NCBI GenBank assembly: GCA_029219245.1
Contig: JAQXTA010000023.1
Location: forward strand, 1 to 49,647
From: Lachnospiraceae bacterium
Lineage (GTDB): Bacteria; Bacillota; Clostridia; Lachnospirales; Lachnospiraceae
Length of the DNA stretch: 49,647 bases
Direction: 5' to 3'
Below the pieces are notes generated by a model. The model saw only the letters and a program-made list of their open reading frames with translations. It made no database searches and was not told the origin of the DNA. Below are positions 8,219 through 15,990 of the stretch, piece after piece. The translations under genes and the position numbers were made by a program. How positions within the stretch are numbered: the first letter of the stretch is position 1; every line of letters starts with the position of its first letter.

Positions 8219-9832
8219 TTCCTTACCGCCCCGATATTCTCTCGGCGTACAGCCCTGTGTCTTTTTAAATACAAAACTGAAATAATGGGGATTCTTATAT
8301 CCTACCGCCAGCGCAATTTCACTGGCACGCATATCCGTTTCCTGCAAAAGCTTTTTGGCTTTCTCCATACGCCTTTCCGTAACGTATTCCACAAAAGTCA
8401 TCTGCATTTCCTGGCTGAACATGGCGCTGAAATAGTTCGGGCTGACTTCCATGGTATCAGCAAGCTCATTTAGGGAAAGGCTCTCCTGCATATAGTTTTC
8501 TTCTATATATGCTAACGCTTTTTTTAACGTCTTTTTCCCCTGATTCGCATTTTCTTTGTCGCGGAATTCGATAGCGGCTGTCAGAATTTCTTCCATATAG
8601 CGTTGCATATTCTCTGCGCTGATTTCCATCTTCTGTGCATAATCCACATTAATATGCCGGAGAAATTCTTCCTGAGTGACTCCAAGACTCTCCACATATG
8701 CAAGTGCCGTAAAACGAACATTTAACAAAAGATAATCCCAGAACAGCTTCGACTGCAATGCCTGCTTAATGCCATTGATAAAATTACTGACAAATTCTGA
8801 CACCTCCTCTTGTTGTCCATCTGTCAAAAAGCCTTTTAGCAGCTCCGGATTCACTTTGGAGGTATCTACTGTTTCCAAAGCTCCCTCTTCGCTTACCGCC
8901 TCCAGCGGAGAAATAATGTCTTTGGTAAGGATATGTCCGGACGGCTCAAAAAAACGATAGTTGAAAATATGATTCAGATTCCGGTAACATTCTGACAGAA
9001 GACTGAAACGTTCTACCGGTCTTCCTGCTGCCGCATACCAGTCCAGATCCACTTCATATTTTTTACATATCTGCTCTATATTTTCCAGACAACAATTTGT
9101 TCTTTCCGCAATATTACCCGGTTCCCCTTTTATCATAATACCATATGTATTAACGTTCCATCGGAAGACCAGATAATAGCCGGAAAAGCGTAACAGAAAA
9201 CGCATCATCTCTTCATAACATTTCTGACACAATCCTCCCGCATTTCCCTTATTCTTTTTCTCCTGTACCGTTACCAGTGCCAGATTATAGCAGGGTGCAT
9301 TAATATCCAAAGAATTCTTCTGAGCCTCTTCATATATTTCCTGAATCGAAAGTTGGCCGGCAAATACTTTTTCAAAAAAGTTCCTCAAGAAAAATTGTTC
9401 GTATTCATGCATATCATCTTGAAATTTATTCAGATAATTCTTCTGTTCCTGCTCTGACTCAATTTTTTCTTTGACTTCCGTTAATGCCTTTTGTAATGTT
9501 CTGCGGGTTATCGGTTTTAACAGGTACTGTTCCACTCCCTCTTTAATGGCCTGTCTTGCATATTCAAAATCATCATATCCGCTGATAATAATAATTTTCA
9601 TCTCCGGAAATTCCTGTCCCACAATATGACTTAAAGTCAGACCATCCATAAAAGGCATTTTAATATCGGTAATTAAAACATCCGGTCTGGTTTTACGGAT
9701 AAGAGGCAGTGCCATTTCTCCATCGCCTGCCTCTCCTACAAACCGATAGCCAAACTGCTGCCAGGGAATATTGTCCCTAAGTCCCTCTCTGACTACGCTC
9801 TCATCTTCTACCAGAAACACTTTCAATGTCAT
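8204..9832 (-). CDS. response regulator, YesN/AraC type
   Basis: A 542-residue DNA-binding response regulator. Residues 1-120 are a receiver domain with the acidic pair D10/E11, phospho-acceptor D56 (VLITDIKMPFMDG) and KP switch lysine (YLLKPITRR). The middle (about 130-430) is a variable linker with short coiled-coil segments. The C-terminal 100 residues are an AraC-type double HTH (LSLNELADTMEVSPNYFSAMF; ASEIALAVGYKNPHYFSFVFKK). It is the last gene of the sensing operon, 14 bp after the receptor gene. By analogy with the XylFII-LytS-YesN system of clostridia it should activate the neighbouring sugar transporter; that link is inferred. Confidence 0.92.
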   Translation of the reverse strand: MTLKVFLVEDESVVREGLRDNIPWQQFGYRFVGEAGDGEMALPLIRKTRPDVLITDIKMPFMDGLTLSHIVGQEFPEMKIIIISGYDDFEYARQAIKEGVEQYLLKPITRRTLQKALTEVKEKIESEQEQKNYLNKFQDDMHEYEQFFLRNFFEKVFAGQLSIQEIYEEAQKNSLDINAPCYNLALVTVQEKKNKGNAGGLCQKCYEEMMRFLLRFSGYYLVFRWNVNTYGIMIKGEPGNIAERTNCCLENIEQICKKYEVDLDWYAAAGRPVERFSLLSECYRNLNHIFNYRFFEPSGHILTKDIISPLEAVSEEGALETVDTSKVNPELLKGFLTDGQQEEVSEFVSNFINGIKQALQSKLFWDYLLLNVRFTALAYVESLGVTQEEFLRHINVDYAQKMEISAENMQRYMEEILTAAIEFRDKENANQGKKTLKKALAYIEENYMQESLSLNELADTMEVSPNYFSAMFSQEMQMTFVEYVTERRMEKAKKLLQETDMRASEIALAVGYKNPHYFSFVFKKTQGCTPREYRGGKEEENN

Positions 9833-9846
9833 AATCTTTTCTCCTG

Positions 9847-10875
9847 TTAGTAGGTTCTCATATCAATATACTCTGCTACGTTTTCCGGTGTAAAGACCTT
9901 TTCCTCTACCACATTTTCTTTATCAACCGGTTCTTTGTTCTCTAATTTACGAATGATTTCTGCAACATATTCTCCCTGTTCCGGATTACACTCTACATCT
10001 ACATTGATGGTACCCTCCGCTACCATCTCCAATGCTTCTCTCACTGCATCAAACGATATGACTATAACATCGCCATCTACTCCGGTCGTAATCCCATGCT
10101 CTTCCATTGCCTGTATCGCTCCAAAAGTCATATCGTCATTCTGGGAAACCACCACATCAATCTCTTGGTATTTTCGAATATACTGTTCCATAACTTCTTT
10201 CCCCTTGGCCGTTGTAAAGTCCGCAGGTTTTTCCTCCAGAATATGCCAGTTCGGATGTTGTTTGGCAATCGAATCAAATCCAAGTGTCCGGCCAAGCTGT
10301 ACCGAAGATCCTGGTGTTCCCTGTAAAACTACAATATTGATATCTTCCTCCTGTCTGCCGTTTTTACCCAGATAAGTTTCCAGCCAGATACCTGCTTTTT
10401 CTCCTTCCGCCTTTGCGTCCGAACCAATCCATGTGGTATACAAGGAATCATCCGATACGGAAATTTTTCTGTCCACCAGAATAACCGGTATCCCCGCATC
10501 CTTAGCCTCCTGCAATACAGTCTCCCATCCCTCTTCTGTTGCCGGGGAAAAGATAATATAATCTACTCTCTGCGAAATGAATCCACGAATGGCTTTAATC
10601 TGGTTCTCCTGCTTCTGCCTGGCATTGTTAAATTCCAGAAAAAAACCATTCTCCCTTGATAAAGCGCGCTGAATGGAGGCGGAGTTGGCTGTTCTCCACA
10701 CTGATTCGCTTCCTATCTGAGAAAATCCTACGACAATTAAATCTTCTTCCGCTTCTTTGGTTTCTTTCGCCGATTGCGTTGCCACATGCTGAAAAGATCC
10801 ACATCCGGCAGTTAATGCTGCCACCGCAATACATCCTGCTGCCATGAGAAATTTTTTCCACCCTTTATTCTTCAT
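9847..10875 (-). CDS. YtfQ-like sugar receptor lipoprotein of a three-component sensor
   Basis: A 342-residue lipoprotein (lipobox LTAGC, Cys25) with a periplasmic-binding-protein domain closely like E. coli YtfQ: GFSQIGSESVWRTANS, RQKQENQIKAIRGFISQ, VILVDRKISVSDDSLY. It sits between the kinase and response regulator genes, not with the permeases, so it probably presents sugar to the kinase rather than to the transporter. I choose ATG 10875 (GAGG 5 nt upstream); a GTG at 10881 overlaps the ribosome site. It overlaps the end of the kinase gene by 11 bp. It is more YtfQ-like than the receptor at 5600-6652, which hints that the inducer is a furanose sugar. Confidence 0.88.
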   Translation of the reverse strand: MKNKGWKKFLMAAGCIAVAALTAGCGSFQHVATQSAKETKEAEEDLIVVGFSQIGSESVWRTANSASIQRALSRENGFFLEFNNARQKQENQIKAIRGFISQRVDYIIFSPATEEGWETVLQEAKDAGIPVILVDRKISVSDDSLYTTWIGSDAKAEGEKAGIWLETYLGKNGRQEEDINIVVLQGTPGSSVQLGRTLGFDSIAKQHPNWHILEEKPADFTTAKGKEVMEQYIRKYQEIDVVVSQNDDMTFGAIQAMEEHGITTGVDGDVIVISFDAVREALEMVAEGTINVDVECNPEQGEYVAEIIRKLENKEPVDKENVVEEKVFTPENVAEYIDMRTY

Positions 10876-12352
10876 GCGCACCTCTTTCCGAAGGTTCTGC
10901 CATTCTCTGTGCCGGAATAATTACCTGCACCGATGTTCCCTCTCCCTTTTTTGACTGGATATTCATTCCGTATTCCATACCGAAATTCATACGAATTCTT
11001 TCATTTACATTGGCAAGTCCGAAACCAGACTCTGTTTCTTTACAAGGTCTTGTAATCTCTTTCTGCAATCGTTCCAGTTCTTCCTGTTCCATTCCTACTC
11101 CATTGTCTGTTACCGTCAGCAGGATTTTTCTACCGTTTTCTTCCGGAAGAAAAGAACCCCGCACCGTAATTTTACCCTTTGCCCGTTTGTACTTAATTCC
11201 ATGATACAATGCATTTTCTACAAGCGGCTGTAAGGTCAGCTTCAATATCTTGTATGGATAAATCTGTTCGTCCATTATAATTTCATAATCCAATATATCA
11301 TGATACCTTACCTGCTGTATTTCCAGATAGCTCCGGATATGGCATTCCTCATCCTGAATTGTAATAAATTCTTTGCCATCACTTAAGGAAAGGCGGAAGA
11401 AAGAAGACAACGACATAACCATATCAACCGCCTGCTCTGATAAATTTCCTTCAATCAGCCAGATAATCGTATCCAATGTATTATAAAGAAAATGTGGGTT
11501 TATCTGTTCCTGCAGCAACCGTAATTCAGCATATCGCATCTTGCGTTCATCTTCTTTAATCTGATGAACCATAATCTCCAGATGTTCGGACATTTCGTTG
11601 ATACTGTCAGAAAGCTGTGATACTTCATCTCCTGTTTTTACCTCAGTTCTCGCCGAAAAGTTTCCTTCCGAAATCTGCCTTGTCACACCGCACAATTCCC
11701 GTATTGGCTTTGTAATACTGTCGGAAAGCACTACCGTTGCCAAAACAATACAGGTAACAATCAAAAACAGTAGAAAAATCCATAACAAAATAAATTTCTG
11801 TACCTGTTCATTCAACATCATCTTTAAGTTTTCAATACTCTGTGTCTGATAATAAATATAGTACTGAATATCGTCCTGAATCAGTTCTGTCAGAATATAA
11901 ATATTATTATCCAACATCTCGATGTTTTCATCGTAGTGGCTTCCCTCATTCAGACTGTCTTTGATATCATCCACCCGTTCTTCCAGCGTATCAATATTAC
12001 GTAAAAGCCTTTGCAGCCACGTTTTACTCTCTTTATCGGTTGTAATCTGCATCAGGACACTGCAATCCTCCCGCAAATCTCCAATCAGCTTATAGGGATC
12101 CTGTAAACTTTTATCTTCTTTGATGTTATCAAACGTTACCGCACCAACAACCAGCTTATAAAGACTTTCATCCATCTCATTTTTAAAATTCAGATTGTAG
12201 CTGTTGGCAATCGTCATATTACTGACAATATCATCATAGGAATTGCTGTAATTATACAGTGAAAAAATCAGGTAAACCGTCACAAAAATCAAAGGCAGTG
12301 CTATGGTAAGCACAAATAATATCAGTTTATTTCGTAAAGAATATGTTTTCAT
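10865..12352 (-). CDS. sensor histidine kinase, LytS/YesM type
   Basis: A membrane sensor kinase of about 495 residues: first membrane helix at about 9-31, an extracellular domain of about 150 residues, a second helix (FILLWIFLLFLIVTCIVLATVVL), a HAMP linker (SITKPIRELCGVTRQISEGNF), the His_kinase domain with QINPHFLYNTLDTIIWL (phospho-acceptor His) and the ATPase domain (ENALYHGIKYK, VTDNGVGM, GFGLANVNERI). I start at the ATG at 12352 (MKTYSLRNKLILF), because the longer frame to 12388 has no ribosome site and would run into the divergent gene. It heads the sensing operon and is translationally coupled to the receptor lipoprotein, which it probably contacts outside the cell. Confidence 0.9.
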   Translation of the reverse strand: MKTYSLRNKLILFVLTIALPLIFVTVYLIFSLYNYSNSYDDIVSNMTIANSYNLNFKNEMDESLYKLVVGAVTFDNIKEDKSLQDPYKLIGDLREDCSVLMQITTDKESKTWLQRLLRNIDTLEERVDDIKDSLNEGSHYDENIEMLDNNIYILTELIQDDIQYYIYYQTQSIENLKMMLNEQVQKFILLWIFLLFLIVTCIVLATVVLSDSITKPIRELCGVTRQISEGNFSARTEVKTGDEVSQLSDSINEMSEHLEIMVHQIKEDERKMRYAELRLLQEQINPHFLYNTLDTIIWLIEGNLSEQAVDMVMSLSSFFRLSLSDGKEFITIQDEECHIRSYLEIQQVRYHDILDYEIIMDEQIYPYKILKLTLQPLVENALYHGIKYKRAKGKITVRGSFLPEENGRKILLTVTDNGVGMEQEELERLQKEITRPCKETESGFGLANVNERIRMNFGMEYGMNIQSKKGEGTSVQVIIPAQRMAEPSERGAHEE

Positions 12353-12467
12353 GTATTTTACCGCTTTCCATATTGCGCATTTGTGCAAATTAGTGTATTA
12401 TGAAACAATAAATAACTTTTTTTTATTAAATATGACACAATATTACAAGGAAAGGCAAGTGAATCAA

Positions 12468-13556
12468 ATGACCTTCTCTTTTTTTCAAAAAATAAAAAAT
12501 TTTATCTGTAAAGATACCGGTAAAAAAAATGAATCCCGTAAGCTGATTGTTGTCATTCGTATTCTGCTTCTTTCCATGCTTTTCTATATCGCAATAAATA
12601 GTATAATCTATATCAGTATTTTAAACAATAGCGGAATTGCGATTATGCTTGCATCCTTTGCAATATTTCTGCTGATTTTTATTCTCTCCTATCGGCAGAA
12701 GACATCAATTACTCTGCTTTACTTAAATGCCTGCACACTTTTATGGACTTATGTCAATGTAAGCTATTTCGGCTGGAATACAGGTGTACAACACTTTATT
12801 GTTGTTCTGCTGGTACTCTGTTTCTTCTCGGCATATTCTCAATACCGGAAAAAATTTTTTTATGCGACAGCCCTTTGTGTCTTCCGTATTTATCTCTACT
12901 TTCATTGCCAGGATAGAGCAGCTGTTGTAACTTTGGATTCCAGTTCAAACAATATATTACAGTTGATTAATACCCTTGTTATTTTCTGGTGTATTTCCGT
13001 TATTGCCTATATATTCAGCAAGGATTCCCAGAATCTGGAGAGCAAGCTTGTAGAATATAACACCCAGCTTATCAGTCAGGCTAATACAGATGCCCTGACC
13101 GGTTTATATAATCGAAGAAAAGCCCAGGAATATATGGCAGAAATATTGAATCCAGCCAATGCCTCCTGTGCCAGTATCTGTATCTGCGATATCGACTTTT
13201 TTAAAAATGTGAATGACAAATACGGACACGATATGGGAGATATGGTGTTGCAGAAAATTTCTCATACCATGAAAACATTCTTAAACGGAAAGTGTTTTAT
13301 TGCAAGATGGGGCGGCGAAGAATTTCTTCTTGTTTTTCCTAACAGCAACGGAGACGAAGCACACTTTCTGCTGGAACAACTCAGAAGTAAAATTAAAGCT
13401 CTGCAATTTGATACACGCCAGGGAACGTTCAGCATTTCCATGACCTTCGGTCTGACCGAATATGATTTTCATACCGATATCGATTCGATTATCAAGGAAG
13501 CCGATGAAAAGCTGTATATGGGTAAGGAACATGGACGTGACCAAATCGTATTTTAG
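12468..13556 (+). CDS. membrane diguanylate cyclase (GGDEF)
   Basis: Makes cyclic di-GMP from GTP. The N-terminal half has about 5-6 hydrophobic segments without a recognised sensor family; the C-terminal 160 residues are a GGDEF domain (DALTGLYNRRKAQEYM, ICDIDFFKNVNDKYGHDMGD, and the active-site ARWGGEEFLLVF). The RxxD inhibitory site expected five residues before GGEEF is absent (LNGK instead), so product inhibition is unlikely. The start is uncertain: ATG 12468 is given here; the in-frame GTG at 12459 has AAGGA 7 nt upstream and is an equal candidate. It is divergent from the sensor kinase and is followed 71 bp later by the DUF885 gene. Confidence 0.88.
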   Translation: MTFSFFQKIKNFICKDTGKKNESRKLIVVIRILLLSMLFYIAINSIIYISILNNSGIAIMLASFAIFLLIFILSYRQKTSITLLYLNACTLLWTYVNVSYFGWNTGVQHFIVVLLVLCFFSAYSQYRKKFFYATALCVFRIYLYFHCQDRAAVVTLDSSSNNILQLINTLVIFWCISVIAYIFSKDSQNLESKLVEYNTQLISQANTDALTGLYNRRKAQEYMAEILNPANASCASICICDIDFFKNVNDKYGHDMGDMVLQKISHTMKTFLNGKCFIARWGGEEFLLVFPNSNGDEAHFLLEQLRSKIKALQFDTRQGTFSISMTFGLTEYDFHTDIDSIIKEADEKLYMGKEHGRDQIVF

Positions 13557-13627
13557 TAGATTTGGCGTTATGCCCATTCCTTTTGCTGCATATATTATGG
13601 TAAAAGCATCAGAAACAGGGCATTCCT

Positions 13628-15454
13628 TTGAAAAAGAAACTTACCGTCAAACAATGGATAGGGGCAATCATATTATTGCTCCTTTTTATCTTATTAACCA
13701 TCTTTCTTTATAACCAGTTCCATGAAGACAATCGCTTCCAGACCTTTACCAATAACTTTTTTCTGGAAGAGCTTTGCTCTAACCCAATTCATCTGCACTA
13801 TATGTTGTCAGATGCTTCTGCCTATTCTATTGACGAATCCTCGCTTACCCTTCCCGTTTATCGTCCTAATCAGGTGGAAGAGAATTTGGACAAATTGGAG
13901 GAAACAGTTGCCACTCTGGAATCTTTTCATCCCGAAAGATTATCGGCAGAAAATCAATATACTTATGTACTTCTTCTATCCTATATAAAAACAAGCAGAA
14001 ACTGCGCTTCTTATTTCTATTTTGATGAACCGCTTTCTCCTTCTTCCGGTATCCAGTCAGAACTGCCCGTTTTACTTGCCGAGTATCGGATTGCCTCGGT
14101 AAAGGATATTGAAAACTATCTTTCCATCCTTTCCCAGATACCTTCTTATCTGGAAGGCATTGCATGCTATGAACAGGAAAAAGCCGACCATGGACTATTT
14201 ATGTCGGACAATGCCGCTGATAAAGTCATTGAGCAGTGCAGTACACTTATGAATCCTACAGATTTAGAATCCGGAGGACATTTTCTGGAAGTAACCTTTA
14301 AGAACCGTTTAGGCAGACTGGTGGAACAACAAATAATAAACGAATCGGAGGCTCTTGCCTGGCAATCAGAGAATAACCGTCTGTTGACTACTGTTGTTGC
14401 CCCTGCCTACGATAAGCTTGCCGATGAGCTAACCCTTTTAAAAGGCAGCGGTACGAATTCCCAGGGACTTTGTTACTTTCCGGACGGACAGGAATATTAT
14501 CAGGAATATCTGCACCTGACAACCGGTTCCTATCGCAGCATTTCCGAGATGAAAACCATGTTGTCAGAAGACTTTGGTAACAATTATACCGCTTTGATTT
14601 CCTTGCTGAAGCAATATCCCTCACTAAAGGATTCTCTTTCTCAGGAAACCGTTTCCCTGCTGACTCTTTCGCCGGAAGAAATGCTTACAGCACTGCAAAG
14701 CATGATGACAGAAGATTATCCTGCCATTCCTTTTACGAATTCGGCAACTGCCGACTGTACCATCAAATATGTGGATGATTGTCTGGAAGACTATACGGCT
14801 CCTGCTTTCTATCTGCTCTCTCCCATGGATAATTCCAAATACAATACCATTTATATCAATGAGCAGAGTATAAACAATCATCTTTCTCTTTTTACTACGC
14901 TTGCACATGAGGGATATCCGGGGCATCTTTATCAGACCGTTTACAGCAGACAGTATCTGCAGCAGATACAGGCAAACCCTGTCCGGAATATCCTGCATTA
15001 TGGTGGTTATACCGAGGGTTGGGCAATGTATGTGGAATTAAATTCCTACGATTTTGCCATCCGTCTTTCCGGAAAAGAAAAGACCGATGAGACTGCCTTG
15101 TTTCTGGCTGAAAAGCTTAACCGTCAAGTACAGCTATGTCTCTATTCGTTACTTGATATTGTCATCCATTATGAAGGTGCTTCACAGGAAAGAGTCGGGG
15201 AACTCCTTTCTGCCATTGGTCTTTCTAACGAACAGACCATTCGCGCCATTTATGAATATATCGTGGAAGAGCCCTGTAATTATTTGAAATACTATTTTGG
15301 ATATCTGGAAATTGAAGCATTAAAAAACCAGGCAGAAACTGCCTGGGGTAATTCTTATTCCTTATATCGGTTTCACAGTTTTTTACTAAATAACGGTCCG
15401 GCTGACTTTAGAACACTTTCAAAACTCTTATCCATCACCGTTGCAAATCCCTAA
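13628..15454 (+). CDS. DUF885 family membrane-anchored metallopeptidase-like protein
   Basis: A 608-residue protein with one N-terminal membrane helix (about residues 9-29, WIGAIILLLLFILLTIFLY) and a large outer domain of the DUF885 family. The family's probable zinc site is present: TLAHEGYPGHLYQ, then YTEGWAMYVE about 40 residues later, in keeping with a gluzincin-like peptidase. The start is TTG at 13628, supported by ACAGGG with 7 nt spacing and by the Lys-rich signal-anchor that follows directly (MKKKLTVKQW). Its stop overlaps the end of the convergent fabT gene by 4 bp. Substrate unknown; the peptidase role is a family-level inference. Confidence 0.85.
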   Translation: MKKKLTVKQWIGAIILLLLFILLTIFLYNQFHEDNRFQTFTNNFFLEELCSNPIHLHYMLSDASAYSIDESSLTLPVYRPNQVEENLDKLEETVATLESFHPERLSAENQYTYVLLLSYIKTSRNCASYFYFDEPLSPSSGIQSELPVLLAEYRIASVKDIENYLSILSQIPSYLEGIACYEQEKADHGLFMSDNAADKVIEQCSTLMNPTDLESGGHFLEVTFKNRLGRLVEQQIINESEALAWQSENNRLLTTVVAPAYDKLADELTLLKGSGTNSQGLCYFPDGQEYYQEYLHLTTGSYRSISEMKTMLSEDFGNNYTALISLLKQYPSLKDSLSQETVSLLTLSPEEMLTALQSMMTEDYPAIPFTNSATADCTIKYVDDCLEDYTAPAFYLLSPMDNSKYNTIYINEQSINNHLSLFTTLAHEGYPGHLYQTVYSRQYLQQIQANPVRNILHYGGYTEGWAMYVELNSYDFAIRLSGKEKTDETALFLAEKLNRQVQLCLYSLLDIVIHYEGASQERVGELLSAIGLSNEQTIRAIYEYIVEEPCNYLKYYFGYLEIEALKNQAETAWGNSYSLYRFHSFLLNNGPADFRTLSKLLSITVANP

Positions 15455-15897
15455 TCGGTTTTGAAACGGGATAAAAAGAAATGATTCATACGGCTTAAGG
15501 CTTTCTCTAACACTTGCTTTTCTTCCTCAGACAGCTCCGCTACGATTGCGGCTATCATCTGTTCATGGAAACGCTTGTGATGGAGAAATGCTTTATTGCC
15601 TTTCTCTGTCAGGGAAATCAGCACAACTCGCCTGTCCTCTTCGCTCCGAACTCTTTCCACATAGCCCTTCTTTACAAGACTGTTAATGGAGATCGTAAGA
15701 GTTCCCGTTGTAACATGCAATGTCCTTGCAACCGTAGTCATATTCTTCTGCTCGCCTATGCCGATAGCTTCTATGACATGTATATCATTCGTTGTCACAT
15801 CCTTATATTCATCTGTACGAATCGCCTGCTCCTCAATCACATTGATATTGCGAAACAGCTTTACCAGCACATCATTCAGTGCATCATTGATATCCAT
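15451..15897 (-). CDS. fabT: FabT-like MarR-family repressor of fatty acid synthesis
   Basis: A 148-residue MarR winged-helix regulator. It strongly resembles streptococcal FabT along its length: VIEEQAIRTDEYKDVTTNDIHVIEAIG, VTTGTLTISINSLVKKGYVERVRSEEDRRVV and the LHKRFHE-like LHHKRFHEQM segment. FabT with long-chain acyl-ACP represses fatty acid genes. Here the gene is 18 kb from the start of the fab operon instead of being its first gene, but TTTGA-N3-TCAAA boxes occur at its own promoter (15945-15957), at the acpP promoter (34253-34265) and before fabD (32983-32995). That makes the assignment good although the repressor is not in the operon. It is convergent with the DUF885 gene. Confidence 0.87.
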   Translation of the reverse strand: MDINDALNDVLVKLFRNINVIEEQAIRTDEYKDVTTNDIHVIEAIGIGEQKNMTTVARTLHVTTGTLTISINSLVKKGYVERVRSEEDRRVVLISLTEKGNKAFLHHKRFHEQMIAAIVAELSEEEKQVLEKALSRMNHFFLSRFKTD

Positions 15898-15927
15898 ATT
15901 AACTCTCCATCCATTGTATATGCCCCC

Positions 15928-15957
15928 ATTCTAGCAAATAAAACTTTGAGAGTCAAA
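15928..15957 (-). promoter_or_regulatory. fabT promoter with overlapping FabT box
   Basis: On the minus strand TTGACT (complement of 15951-15956), a 17-nt spacer and TAGAAT (complement of 15928-15933) form a good sigma-A promoter about 31 bp before the fabT ATG. The palindrome TTTGA-GAG-TCAAA (15945-15957) covers the -35, so the repressor probably controls itself. Confidence 0.78.
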
Positions 15958-15959
15958 TA

Positions 15960-15987
15960 GTTTGAAGGTTTCTGTTTGAAGGTTTCT
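15960..15987. repeat. perfect 14-bp tandem duplication upstream of fabT
   Basis: GTTTGAAGGTTTCT occurs twice head to tail, at 15960-15973 and 15974-15987, between the fabT promoter and the stop of the ABC permease gene (15991). Each copy carries a TTTGA half-site of the FabT box and sits just upstream of the full box, so the repeats may be auxiliary half-sites or simple slippage products. Confidence 0.7.
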
Positions 15988-15990
15988 TGT

